Assembly: GCA_964019695.1 (NCBI GenBank)
Contig: OZ026525.1
Location: forward strand, 71,416,260-71,480,259
Source of the DNA: Loripinus fragilis
Taxonomy: Eukaryota > Mollusca > Bivalvia > Lucinida > Lucinidae
Reading direction: 5' to 3'
DNA length: 64,000 bases
Each line of letters starts with the position of its first letter. Position 1 is the first letter of the stretch. The notes under the pieces are model-generated. The model made no database searches and was not told the origin of the DNA. It was given only the letters and a program-made list of their open reading frames with translations. Positions 12,619 to 23,587 of this stretch are shown here, in pieces. Position numbers and translations under genes: made by a program.

Positions 12619-14451
12619 TTAATGCTGACTACTGCTGTCAGTCACTGTCATATTGCGCCAATAATATGGTATTGGGCAACGTCTACCACTACCATATGAA
12701 CGTCGTCGTTCTGTCTGGCTTTCAGTCCGTCTTGTACGGCTAACTACTGCCTCCTTTGAGGATATGTTTCTCTGGGGTACACTACAACAATGAGTCATTG
12801 CGACCTTTATATTGTGAGTTGTCCTTTGACAAATGGCACAAGATCTACAAAATTGAGTTACCTCCCTACAAACACCGGGCCAATAAAATTCATCTAAGAC
12901 CTTAGATATAGTTTCCTTTCTGCCTCTATGATTTACCACCTTTCGTGATTCATGGGCTAAATTCATAACGCTATGCGTTAAACTAGAAGGAACTACTAAT
13001 TGAAGTGAAACATTTGCATTTTTCTTAAAATGTCTATAAATTAAACCATTCCTACGAATGAATTTAGTTTCACCACTAGAGAAACTGCGACTCTTAGTCA
13101 CACTACCAGACTCTACTCTTCTTCTTATCTCTTTCAATTTAATATCTGACGCTTGCTTCATACATAATTCTTGCCTGTTCTGCCTAATAAACTTATCTGC
13201 GACCTTGACCTTTCTACTCTTTCTCCTATCTTTCCTTGACTGCTTATTTTTAAATACCCCAGATGAAAAATGGGTCATATCAGGAAATTTGGACCCCTCA
13301 ATATTTCCAATGACTAAGTCATGTGCTGGGTCATCAATGCACAATGCATCCGTAGTACCACTAAAAAATGGACAATCAATATTAATACGGGCTACTGGAC
13401 ATTTTTGCTTATAATTGTTAATAAGAGTCACACCAGACTGCTTATTTAACATCTGACCATCAGAAACTAAACTCCTTCTGACAACTACCCCCGTACAACC
13501 TGTGTCTCTTAAGACCCTGACCTCTTTACCATTTACGGTACCAATCGCAGTTGGCAACCTTGACCGTGGGAAATGACAAGTGCCCTTCCTATCTTTATGG
13601 GGTAAACCTTCTGATGAAGAATGAGGAGAACTAAACTTAGCCTGACCTTTTCCTACATCCGAACTTTCGATTTTACAAAAATTGACCTGATGGTCGGTCC
13701 TGTAACTGTCGTCATTATGACTATTATAATGATTGTCACGTTGGTCAACTCGACCATGGTTCCTATCTTGACCCCTATTTGAATTACCTCCCCTATACTG
13801 GGAATCAAACTCCGCACAATATGCTACTTTCTTATTATCGGGGTTATTCCAACATTTGTAAGTAGGATGGGGCTTGCCACAAATCTTACACTTAACAACG
13901 GGCCGTTGATCTTGCTTGGGCTCTACCTTAGGCTGGGCTTGATCTACACACTTACTTTTATGCTGCCCTTTTGAAACACATAAGGGAACACCCCCCTTCG
14001 CATCGGCGAACAAATCCGCCTCATGAGATAACTCGCCCAGGGCTTTAAACGGCTTAGGTTTGATATACAAATAGAGCTCATGACTGCAACAGTCAAGGAA
14101 CTGGTCTCGGGCCAAAAAATCACAAACTGCCCCGTAGGTCTTTTCGACCTTAGCCAAACCTAGCCATTTATCAAGGTAGCTCGCTAGTCTACCGCTAAAT
14201 TGTCTGAAAGTTTCGGCTTTCTCGGGTCTACAATCCCTAAATTTCTTACGAAAAGATCGTTCGGTGAGGTCGAAATTAGTAAGCAGAGCCTCCTTAATCT
14301 GACCATAATCCGACTGGTCATCTCTGGAAAGCCTAACGAAGACTTCCAAAGCGCGTCCCTTTAATAAGGCACTTAAGTATGATGCCCACATGGACGGGTC
14401 CCATTTATTTGACAAGGCATAACTTTCGAACCTAGTTAAATAGCTATCCAT
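12619..14451 (-). CDS. gag-protease-integrase(N-terminal) polyprotein fragment
   Basis: A 610-residue open frame, which also extends upstream of this methionine to about 14575. Residues 1-150 match the SCAN-like capsid region of gypsy gag (YLTRFESYALSNKWDPSMWA; FRKKFRDCRPEKAETFRQF). A CCHC-like knuckle is at 188-200 (CKICGKPHPTYKC, spacing CX2CX3HX4C). The protease has DTG at 316-318 (VLRDTGCTGVVV) and LVIGN near 379. The integrase zinc domain uses H500, H508, C538 and C541 around FYWPGV. Protease is followed directly by integrase with no stop, a gene order known from Gmr1-like gypsy elements where integrase precedes reverse transcriptase. The frame then loses similarity and stops, so the integrase core and all of RT are absent. 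It may still make a gag-like protein if the upstream frameshift is bypassed. Confidence 0.85.
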   Translation of the reverse strand: MDSYLTRFESYALSNKWDPSMWASYLSALLKGRALEVFVRLSRDDQSDYGQIKEALLTNFDLTERSFRKKFRDCRPEKAETFRQFSGRLASYLDKWLGLAKVEKTYGAVCDFLARDQFLDCCSHELYLYIKPKPFKALGELSHEADLFADAKGGVPLCVSKGQHKSKCVDQAQPKVEPKQDQRPVVKCKICGKPHPTYKCWNNPDNKKVAYCAEFDSQYRGGNSNRGQDRNHGRVDQRDNHYNSHNDDSYRTDHQVNFCKIESSDVGKGQAKFSSPHSSSEGLPHKDRKGTCHFPRSRLPTAIGTVNGKEVRVLRDTGCTGVVVRRSLVSDGQMLNKQSGVTLINNYKQKCPVARINIDCPFFSGTTDALCIDDPAHDLVIGNIEGSKFPDMTHFSSGVFKNKQSRKDRRKSRKVKVADKFIRQNRQELCMKQASDIKLKEIRRRVESGSVTKSRSFSSGETKFIRRNGLIYRHFKKNANVSLQLVVPSSLTHSVMNLAHESRKVVNHRGRKETISKVLDEFYWPGVCREVTQFCRSCAICQRTTHNIKVAMTHCCSVPQRNISSKEAVVSRTRRTESQTERRRSYGSGRRCPIPYYWRNMTVTDSSSQH

Positions 14452-14554
14452 CTTATCCGTATGTTCGTCAAAGTATGGAAGCTTGGGACTCCTAGGATTT
14501 GAACTTTTCTCTTTGGGCCCCCAGGGATGTGAAGTGGTCTCGGCCTCGATTTTT

Positions 14555-14875
14555 TTAGTTCCACTTCGGCCTCAATTTTTTTAGCGCAATTTCTTTTTCC
14601 ATTTCCATTTCCTTATTCTTGCGCGCGGCCTCAATTTTCAATTTTTCCGCCTCAATCCTTAACTTTTCCAATTCCCGATCCTTATCTTTTTGCTCCCTAT
14701 CTTTCTCTTTTTGCTCCCTTTCTTTATCTTTTTGCTCGGCCTCTTTTTTCTCTTTTTCATATTCCCTTTGGGCCAACCTTTCCTCCTTTTCTAAATCTTG
14801 TTGCCTCTTAAAATAATCCCTTAGTTCTTGCCCTTCATATCCTAATTCCCGTGCTAATGAAATATTTTTATCCAT
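14555..14875 (-). CDS. gag N-terminal part of the LTR element (charged coiled coil)
   Basis: A 106-residue frame starts MDKNISLARELGYEGQELRD and runs into a long Glu/Lys-rich segment with repeated EQKDKE/REQKEKD units, a likely coiled coil. It stops just after a run of seven A's. In the neighbouring frame the same sequence continues LKKIEAEVELKKIEAE and leads without a stop into the next ORF. So one base of difference at the A run separates the two halves of a single gag. I read this as a decay frameshift; a programmed slip is possible but less likely this early in gag. Confidence 0.75.
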   Translation of the reverse strand: MDKNISLARELGYEGQELRDYFKRQQDLEKEERLAQREYEKEKKEAEQKDKEREQKEKDREQKDKDRELEKLRIEAEKLKIEAARKNKEMEMEKEIALKKLRPKWN

Positions 14876-15684
14876 TTTAGCCTATTGTTGGGAATGGTAT
14901 AAGTCAACTATACTGTTGAAAATAAATAAGGGTTCGCTTTGTCCCTTTAAAATAGGTATGGGCTAACCAACGTTAGCGCTGGTAAACTAATAATTTTACT
15001 AAGGATTTAATGACGTTACATATGAGTAACGTAAAGTACAACGTATAAGAGATCACCACGGAAAGGTGCCTAGGATATATATCAACCTTAAATAGGCCTT
15101 CACTAAACGTATTTGACTAAAAAACGTCATTCATTTTCTCGCATTTACGTCAAGAAATGTATACCTACGCGATATTAATATAAATGCGTTACAGTCAAGT
15201 CAACAGTCACTTGTCATAGCAAGACATAATAGTTGACTAAAATAATCTTTCTATGGACTTCTTCTAATAATAGAAATCAGTTGAGTGGCGTCACACACTA
15301 TGACGTCACTGAGGTGATTTAAATTATTAGTACCCTCAAACGATATGAAATTTTCCACATCAGTATCCTTAATTAATAGGAATACAGGGCATAAGCCAAT
15401 ACACAATGATATGGGTAAAGTAAAGGTGGACAAGTCTAATAATTAAACTCTGACAAATTTTCCTTGGGTTTTATACCCTAATGGCAATCCACAGAACAAG
15501 AAAGTATGGGTCCCCTCAGAATGTTATGTGATGACTTATTTACATGTGTCGCACTTCATCACAGGGGAACGCATGCAATCAGTACTGTGTGTTGACACTC
15601 ACCACCTTTCTTGTACAGAAAAACTACTAGTGTGCGCCCGTAGCAACGTCACAGCAGAGAAATTTGCCAATAAAACCTCAAAAA

Positions 15685-15701
15685 TCCCACTTCTGACACC
15701 A
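15685..15701 (-). promoter_or_regulatory. Primer-binding site
   Basis: Directly inside the 5' LTR, after two bases, the minus strand reads TGGTGTCAGAAGTGGGA. The TGG start pairs with the CCA end of a tRNA, and this wording is common at this position in Ty3/gypsy elements. Which tRNA primes was not determined. Confidence 0.75.
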
Positions 15702-15702
15702 T

Positions 15703-18256
15703 TGTTACGACATAAAGCCGGTCAGGAAGGAAGAGGGGAAATCTTATTGGAAAATTCCTTTATGCGATGACGATGCTACCAGGGAAAAATAATGCACACA
15801 ACTAGCAAAAACTTTTCAGTACTTTATGTACTAAGAAAACATCAACAACACATTAATATACAATGACACCACCTACGCTGTTATTTCTGGCTAATTGACC
15901 ATCCTATACTAGAGCAAGTTGCCACTCCAAGATCGTTTCAATTAGAACCAATCTTGGACTGTCCTGTTCTAGATGTACGTCAACTTGTCAGAAATAAGAG
16001 ACCTAAAGAATATGATTAACATTTAGCTTAAGTTCTCATAAAAAAAACAACAATTGGGTCCTTTAATATTTCAGTTCTCGTATTGACGAGAAATCTCGAG
16101 ATTATACGCGTCTCGCGAACACTATGTCTTCTAAGCTGCACGTGTGTCTACTTCAGACCATCGGCGCTGAGGTGATCGAGCCTGTACTTTGGTCGTCACT
16201 GGATTCACGTAATCATAATATTTGTTACGCGTACTGCTGATCGTCGCTCAAGACGTCAGCATTAATATATATAGGTCCTCCTGATCATATCCCCACGTTG
16301 GGGTGTCAGATTCACATATAACCTTTCAAGCCGGTTGGCTTGCCATTTGATTGTGCTACGTTGTAACGATTGGGCCTTGATCCACGCTGGTCGTGGCCTG
16401 AGGGGGACAACTAATATGTGCCCTCAGGTGATAATCAACGGCTCACCAACATTCAGCCTCCAACGTAGGAGGGGACACAAGAGACGATTCTGCAAAAAAA
16501 ACAATCTATATTTAGAATCTCAGAATCACTCTTTTGCGTCAATAATGGGGTTGTTCGTTCGAAATTCACAAAAATAGAAATAATTTCAGTGGTCTTACTC
16601 TTTTAAATTACATCCTAACCCTATAAGCGTGCGATTAGCCCTCACCTGTGGGTGTATGGCTAACGGCTCCCATGCGGTTAGGATGGATCGGCTCTTCTAA
16701 ATATCCACACTTAAAATTATCTAATAGAGAAGTATTTTTAGTGACTGGCCTATGTCAGCGCTAAACAATACCTCTTATGCCAAACGAACAAACCCATACG
16801 TAACAAACTCTTCTATACACTGTCGTAACGTCACCCTGGTTGAGACGCTATCGCAGCCGAAACATCAAGATCCCGTGGCCCTTTTTCCCTTCAAGGTCAC
16901 GTTATCTAGATAGTTTCGAGGTTTACAAATACTGATACCAATTCTCTTAAAATTCCAGAAAAAAGGTTGAACAGTGTGGTGCCGACGTAACGTTTGGACG
17001 TTTACGTCGGACATCACCCTGCCCACGCACTTATTTCGTACATGTATAACGTATCAGTTGTAAATAACTAATTATGACCTCTCGGCAAAAAATATTTACA
17101 TCAATATTGAGAGATTACATTCTGCTGTTTTATGTGTGTAAAACTGTACAATGCTTTCTTACATTTATTTTGGTGTAACACAAAATATTTTACATTTACT
17201 TTGGTGTAACGAAAATATCTTACATTTACTTTGGTGTAACAAAAAATATTTTACATTTACTTTGGTGTAACATTACACCTACCTAATCTCTAAACATACA
17301 TGTCAGCTATCACCTTATTTATGTAAGTGTGTTGTAGTGTATGCACCTAACCCTTATTCTTATATGCGTCAGATATAACTCGAGGTGACACATACAGGTC
17401 GCTACAGAAAGTCGATTATCACTGGCAGTTAAATCGTCTTTCCAACAACGCCGTACAAATCACAACAATTTAAAATCTAGCTGCAAAAATTGTTTTTCAC
17501 CTATCGGTCCCTGGTAAATCCTTCAGCATGCCATTATAGTTTTAGGTGCGGGCCCGACATGGCCTGTGACTACTTTTGTCCGAAATAACCCGACGAGTCC
17601 ATCCGGACAGCTTTTACTATAGCCACAAGAATGGTCCCAGCAGATTTTTAGGCAATACGCATGTGCGTAACTTCGTACGCAAGTGCGTAACAATCGCTAT
17701 TTTCACCGAAAAAACGGGACGTTATTGATAACACCCGAAAGAACTCATACACAGAATGCTGGCCGATTCAACAGACGACAAAATAGAAAACGAGTGACTT
17801 ATTATTTCAATACAATGTGACATGCTAGAGACATCGCGATTCAATGCAATTACACGAATCGCCATCGCCCTGTCATGTACAATATCAACACAGTAACAAT
17901 ATATATAACTTTCACGTACCTTTTATAATAATGAATAGCGTCTCCATATCGATCCTTTCAACGGTATGTTTAAAATGTCCCCTAACAAGAATGGGAAATT
18001 CCATCCTTTATATATTGAAAAACGCACAAGATTTCCGAGATATTCAACAAGGGTAAGGAAATCGTGCAAGCGTTGATAAATATAGACACAATGAATTCCA
18101 TCTCAGACAAACCGACCTTTTATTGGGACTATCAATAGAAAGAGTACCGTATCATGGTTCGAATAGGTGACCAGGTGCATACCTAAACCTCTGTGTATTT
18201 GTGCGTATACGCAACCATCGCTGATTCTGTTATTCCAGCCATTCTGCATCGTAACA
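15703..18256 (-). repeat. 5' LTR of the gypsy-type element
   Basis: This 2554-bp repeat is collinear with 9451-12011. Observed differences are scattered substitutions and short A-run length changes (for example TACGAAG versus TACTAAG near the start, and GCGCGCGATT versus GCGTGCGATT). It carries the same 37-bp tandem units near 17158-17280. The promoter would lie here, reading leftwards; I do not identify a TATA box with confidence. Confidence 0.92.
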
Positions 18257-18261
18257 CACAC

Positions 18262-18916
18262 AAAAAAGAAAAAAGTTATATTTGGCTATAAGCTTCATGG
18301 TATCACACTTCAACTTACAAAAAAGTGCAAAATATCTCGGCATCCTAACTAATCTCAGATGATTTAGCATGGAGCAAACACATCAATCAGATGACTACCA
18401 AAGGCAACAACACTTTAAACTTTATTAAAAGGAACATGCAAGCAAGTATCCACAAAATTAAAGAGACAGCCTATAAAAATTATGTCAGGCCTTTATTAGA
18501 ATATTCGGCAACAGTCTGATCCCTGGCAAAAATAATACATCAATTGAATAGAAATGGTACAAAAGCGAGCTGTCCGCTACATCTTCAACGGATATGAATT
18601 CACCAGTAGTGTTTCCTCCATGCTAAATTGGCACTGTCCACTCTAGAGAAACGCAGAAAAATTGCCTCTCTGAGTATGTTCTATAAAATGAATCATGGTC
18701 TAGTAAGAATTATATTTCCTGATTATATCACACCAACTCTAAGAAATCGACTTTCCATCCCGTACTCAAGGATTGATGCACACAGACATTCATTCTTCCC
18801 AAGTAAAGAACTGCAAGACTATGGAACGACATACCCCCGACTTGATCAACTCTCCAGCCCTGGAAGCATTTCGAGCTGAAATTGATCAATACCCTCACTA
18901 AAGCTCCCACAATACC

Positions 18917-18952
<36 letters not shown>

Positions 18953-18955
18953 AGT
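18262..18955 (+). pseudogene. LINE-B C-terminal tail and 3' end
   Basis: Right of the LTR element the LINE resumes: FGYKLHG near 18282, DDLAWSKHINQMTTKGNNTL near 18361-18420, YVRPLLEYSATV near 18481-18520, LEKRRKIASLSMFYKMNHGLV near 18640-18705, and SIPYSRIDAHRHSFFPS near 18757-18805. After a frameshift it reads WNDIPPDLINSPALEAFRAE. This is the conserved tail of CR1/Jockey-type ORF2. Joining to 9450 needs a one-base shift in an A run. Stops occur near 18357 and 18520. Confidence 0.8.
18918..18952 (+). repeat. (ATC)n microsatellite at the LINE-B end
   Basis: About twelve ATC units follow the LINE-B coding end closely. Short 3' microsatellites are usual at the end of CR1/L2-type LINEs, so this is likely the LINE tail. 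If so, 18960-19237 is pre-insertion flanking DNA, in which I see nothing else. Confidence 0.7.
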
Positions 18956-19237
18956 CACTCACGCATAATTTCATCTACCATATAAAACGTTTAGTCGTGT
19001 CAGTCTCACAGCATGTCCCCTTCTAAACAATAATAAATTATAGTATTAAATTAGTTGAAATTACAAATTATATGTTTTGTCAATTTAACTATACATCTTT
19101 ATTGATTGTCCTTTTCATGTTATATTCTGATAATTTTGACAAAAAAATAATGCCATTATCGGGCGCACTCCACATAATACTGTTATAGAGGTGTTTGGAG
19201 TATCAGGCAGATACAGATTCAAGTCTTTCTGGTAAAA

Positions 19238-19440
19238 GTAAGTAAAGGTGCAAAGATCAGGAATCGATACAATCAAGTACCACACCTGACCCAGGATACC
19301 AATGGGAAAGTGACAAACTCACAGAAGACACCACAAACGAGAGCCAAGAGGTCAGCCCTTTCCCAGCAGGTGACCACAAAGCACTAATAACCAGACGCGC
19401 ACAGACATAGCAAACACAAGACAGAACAAAAACATAAAAG
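19238..19440 (-). mobile_element. LINE-A 3'-end copy
   Basis: Begins GTAAGTAAAGGTGCAAAGAT and stays collinear with the copy at 74 through the segment CAGCCCTTTCCCAGCAGGTG and about 70 bases more. The other end, near AAAACATAAAAG, is approximate. I found no convincing target duplication. Confidence 0.65.
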
Positions 19441-19449
19441 ATTCAAATG

Positions 19450-19562
19450 GAATCGAGACAACTCGCCGACAGAACAATTCGTCGACACATTTTTGAGACA
19501 ACTCGTCGACACATCGCGGGACAACTCGTTGACACTTTATGAGACAACTCGTGGACATTTTT
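19450..19562. repeat. Short tandem motif, GAGACAACTCGTCGACA type
   Basis: Four to five loosely spaced copies of (G)ACAACTCGTCGACA with variants CGCCGACA, CGTTGACA and CGTGGACA. The core AACTCGT is shared with the subterminal repeats of the element at 20449-22277, so this may be the end of a related, incomplete element. Confidence 0.45.
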
Positions 19563-20448
19563 ATTCAAAGTTAATTTACCTGTGACTGATAATTATAATT
19601 GGTAATCAGATGCAATTAGGGATAATAATATAATGCAGTTGAATGCAGTCAACGAGCAACATTTCTGCATATGGCTGCTTCTGTTTTTGCCGGGTGATGA
19701 AATGTGTCATATTTATTCGTACGAAAATCGGAGTGGGTTCTAAATAGGATAAAAATTGCACCACTTTATGCAATTTTGGGTGGGGATTGGATCTAGGGAG
19801 GAGGTTTAGTCTACCCCATTCTTGTTTTCTCTCTCTCACACTCTCTCATTTAATCGTTATATTTCTTTTTCGTTGGGTAGAAGATCAAATTTCCGTTGTC
19901 TAAACATACGCATAGGCTACAATATTGTGTGACTTGTTTGATTGAAATTTTAACAGATATACGCCCTCATGGCTGGCGCATCTGAACCAACAGGAGGAAC
20001 ATACTAAAATAGCAAAGACATTTGGGGTTCATTTCTGTCCGATTGGAGTTTACCGGTCATCCATGTACATTAGGCGCTTGCTCTTGTTGCTGATTACTTT
20101 TCGAGACAACCAAAGAGGCGAGTTATCTGGTTTACTTTAAATTAATTTGACATTATTTTATATCAGTTATAATATCATTGTTATTTCCTCGCTATTAATA
20201 CCCAATTTTTCACTACTTAAACTGAAATAAGCATAGCCAGGTCATTTTCTTTTCAAACTCCTCCAGGTCGCACTAACGCTTTTGGTACACAAGTATAAGC
20301 TTTATTACCTGTAGGATACCTGTAGGATGGTTTTCGGGCTCAGATGTAAGGACAAAGTCCTTTTTTAGCCCTCTGTCTTATGGTCTTATTTTGGTACTGC
20401 TTTATTTGATTTCCTCGTATCTTTTTAAAACGCTAACCACTGCGAGAT

Positions 20449-22277
20449 GGTTTCTAGTCAACTCGTACCTAAGTCAACTCGTACCCATTTTTGGTCAACT
20501 CGTACCTGACCTTTGGTCAACTCGTATCTATCTCAAGTCAACTCGTACCCGAGTCAATAAACGGGGTAGAGTAGAGCATGATAGACGTGGGGTTGGTAAG
20601 TCTAGGTCCTAAGAAGCCTTTTCAAACACTAAAACATCACAATTTACTATCTGTGCGCTGAGGTTAGGTTCGTGCCAGCTAGCCTGTTCAAAGATCCCAA
20701 CTCTTTTGCCTATGGGGCGACCTTCTGTGAGCATGTTCCATCATACATCATCATTGCAAATGAGTATTTGCGATCGGACGATGTTCAGGCCAGATCTGGC
20801 AAATTCTAACATTTTCCTTCTGGGGAGGTGTTCAGAATAGGGCTCCTGCTTAAACGATCAAATCAACACAGTTTTGCTATCTGCGATAAGGCGAAATTCC
20901 GGCTAGTTTGTTCAAATATTAAAAAAAACACCTAAAAATTAGGACCTGTGAGGCTACGATTAGGGCAGTTTCAGATCTGCCCGTTCCAATATCCTGTACC
21001 TTTATGTATTATGACGGCTCCTCAGGGTCTTCGCTGTTCGTATACACAAAGCTTTAAATTTCGGAAAGATCTACTAAGATAGCGCGCAGTGTTTTTTAAC
21101 TAGCACTAATATATAAGAAGGTATTTTGAACTACTCATCTCAAAATAAGTCAGCAGACGACAAAACAAAATGCAAATTTTGATTCATTTCAGTAGCAAGT
21201 AGCGAAGGCTCAGATGAGACTGCATGATTAGAGCCTGGCCTGGACTTTCTAAATTAAAGAACCAAACCCTCTGAGGTGAGCTGGCACTGTTTTAAAATGT
21301 GTTAATCAATTATAAACCTGAAGTTAATTACATTGCAATTGCCGAATTTTCTTTAATCAGATTGTATTTTTTTTTAATAATTCAAGTTTTACACTGTCAG
21401 ACAATGTTAATTTCTTATTACAGCTTAATCCAATCACATATTCATCATTGATTAGGTACCAAAAACTGTTTTTCACACCCTACCAATCACTAGCACGTGG
21501 CTGTAAGGCGGCTTTATGTACACAATACCCGGGTCACGAGAAAACGTAGGGGTTAGCTACAAATCCTGCATGTTCAGCTACAAAGACTGGGTTTCAATTT
21601 GAATTATGCGCATAGGAAGTTTAGCTATTATAGATTTTAGAGAGCGAACAACAAATGCGTCGATCAGATTGTTTGGATGCTCAGATCGGTCCATACCTTT
21701 ATTGTTTGCATGCAACAAAACCAGACTGTAAGTAAATACCAAAAGAGGTGGCTGCGAAGTTACCACCTATTTCGGATGGTCATTTAGATACACTTTCAAC
21801 CTAGGACAACGCTACGGTAAAGGAGGCTAACATGATCCCTGTTATTACAATGCAGCTTATATGTTTAATACATTAAGACCAGTGGCAGTCCAGCTGCCAC
21901 CAAATGGGTGTTAAGTTACACTTATTGCTTTTATTTCTCGTACAATGTAGAGACAAGCTTTTTCTTCATCTACTGTAATTTGTAAGAGCGAGCATTACCT
22001 GGGCAGTATACTGTATTTACTCATTTGTAATTGAACGCTCCTTCTATGGTTACGTGTATTTAGGTGCAGAATTCGCCTAAGTCATAACAAAACTTATCAT
22101 TTACTTTTGACATGATTAACGTACTTAGACAATTGCTAAAAACTATCCCATATACTATTATAAATAAACTAAGGTACGAGTTGACTTAGGTACGAGTTGA
22201 CTAAGGTATGAGTTGACAAAAAATGGGTACGAGTTGACTAAGGTACGAGTTGACTTAGGTACGAGTTGACCAGTACC
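20449..22277. mobile_element. Mutator-like non-autonomous element with subterminal repeats
   Basis: A perfect 9-bp duplication, CTGCGAGAT, flanks the element at 20440-20448 and 22278-22286. The ends are inverted: GGTTTCTAGTCAACTCGTAC on the left versus GGTACTGGTCAACTCGTACC from the right. Inside each end the unit GTCAACTCGTACC repeats five to six times, pointing in opposite directions at the two ends. A 9-bp target duplication suits Mutator-type transposases, which often carry subterminal arrays for transposase binding. The 1.6-kb middle has no transposase-like frame. Confidence 0.75.
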
Positions 22278-22286
22278 CTGCGAGAT

Positions 22287-23574
22287 AATACAAGTGTTGA
22301 CAGGATTTATCTCACCGAGCAGGGTTGTGGATTTACCAGGGTTTTCCCTGACACACAAAATAATGCGTTTTGGGGCACTTTCAATCAAGATATGGTTACT
22401 TGTACAGGGTTTTACACCAAGTTGAATGTTTGGGGGTCCCTGGGACTCAACTTTGATTATGATGGGGGTCCCATCAATGAAAATGGGGGTCCCATCTTTC
22501 AATATGTTTATATAATTGGTTTTGTATTGTTAATTATTAAAAGTAGATACACAAGACAGGTGTCGCAAAACATCAGGTCATTTTCGTATCTCAACCATTT
22601 GTAGCGACCTAGCCAGCTAGATAGGAATTTTCGATCTCTTTTTGGGGCTTGTTTTTTAGAAGATTCGGACTGATCCTACTCTGAACAGCCGCTAGAGGAT
22701 GGTTCTTGGTCCGTTTCTGCATTTTTTTTGCCAAAAAAGTTTCTCAGATCGCTCTGTTTCGACATTTTAGCAGCCGTTTTTTTTTCTAGTCATTTACCGC
22801 TTGACCGTAAGAAAACCCAATAGTTGACAAGCGTCTATGTTGATTGATAAATCAGAGCGGGAGCGAGACATGATGAGATTTCAAAGCGCCATAGCACCGC
22901 GAATTTGATTGGACTGTTTTGACACTCCTACCGATATTATTGGTTAAACGACAGCACCTGTCCTATTTATTTATAGATAGGCTGTAAATATGGGAAAACC
23001 GAATCGTTACAAAATAACTTTGGAATTTTGGATTTTAATGAAAGGCACAACAAACACGTCTGCGTCCCAGCGGACGCAAGTAAGGTAAATTGAGGGGTCC
23101 TACCTAAGGATTTATGCGTATAAGAAGCAGGATATTGCGTCCTGTAAAATAGGATACTTTTCAATAAACTTGTGAATCACAATTGCACTGATCAGACTTT
23201 TTAGGCTGGTCTTTGCCTTTGTTGTTCGCAAATGCCTAACACAGGTTTTCATGCGCGGTGCCCATTTAATCAAGGTAAATTTTTGTTTGTATAAAAGAAG
23301 ATAATAGTTGTGTGTTCACTGTAGACGAGCAATTAGGGGCGCTAAAAAGAAAATATTTAATTGGGTTTCGAAGTTTATCCATTTGTTCACAAGGGACATC
23401 GACAATGATTGTATATAATATATCCTTTCAATTGATCGCTGGCTCCCTTTCCACTGTCAAAGATGGCGACCAAACAGATGTGAATTTGCAACACGAGTTT
23501 TTGTTGGATTAGATATCTCAAATGGTAAAATAACTTTTAACAAATATAGCTGAAATTTTAGAGCCGTACCCGTA
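22287..23574. other. No gene seen
   Basis: The open frame near 22266-22604 starts inside the transposon's flank and has no family resemblance. No splice-framed coding segment or repeat stands out. Confidence 0.5.
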
Positions 23575-23587
23575 GCGAATCCTCAGT

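Larger units (their letters stand above)
9451..18256 (-). mobile_element. Ty3/gypsy-type LTR retrotransposon, internally deleted
   Basis: Two long direct repeats (9451-12011 and 15703-18256) begin TGTTACGACA and end TCGTAACA, and are flanked by the 5-bp duplication CACAC (9446-9450 and 18257-18261). The 3.7-kb interior, read on the minus strand, holds gag, a retropepsin-like protease and only the zinc-binding start of integrase. The integrase core, reverse transcriptase and RNase H are missing, so it is non-autonomous. A primer-binding site and a purine-rich tract lie next to the LTRs in the expected places. The LTRs differ by roughly 1% by eye, so the insertion is recent and younger than LINE-B, which it splits. 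Confidence 0.92.
3430..18955 (+). mobile_element. LINE-B, decayed non-LTR retrotransposon split by nested insertions
   Basis: One element can be followed in pieces: endonuclease and first reverse-transcriptase motifs at 3430-5540, thumb/connection coding at 9331-9450, and the C-terminal tail at 18262-18900, ending near an (ATC)n run. The pieces are parted by a LINE-A scrap with a fold-back element inside it (5541-9330) and an LTR retrotransposon (9451-18256). Joined after removing the inserts and one copy of each target duplication, the remaining LINE is about 2.9 kb. Domain order (endonuclease, then YADD reverse transcriptase, then a tail ending in a trinucleotide repeat) fits the CR1/L2/Jockey group. 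Many stops and frameshifts show it is dead. The 5' edge is uncertain and may lie near 3200. Confidence 0.8.

Noticed and set aside
13058..13414. 118-residue plus-strand frame
   Set aside because: Antisense shadow of the gag-protease ORF.
14619..14816. 65-residue Ser/Phe/Leu-rich frame on the plus strand
   Set aside because: Antisense of the Lys/Glu coiled coil of gag; the composition is explained by the opposite strand.
18728..18958. Frame starting with a run of methionines
   Set aside because: It is the (ATC)n tail read on the minus strand, followed by antisense LINE-B.
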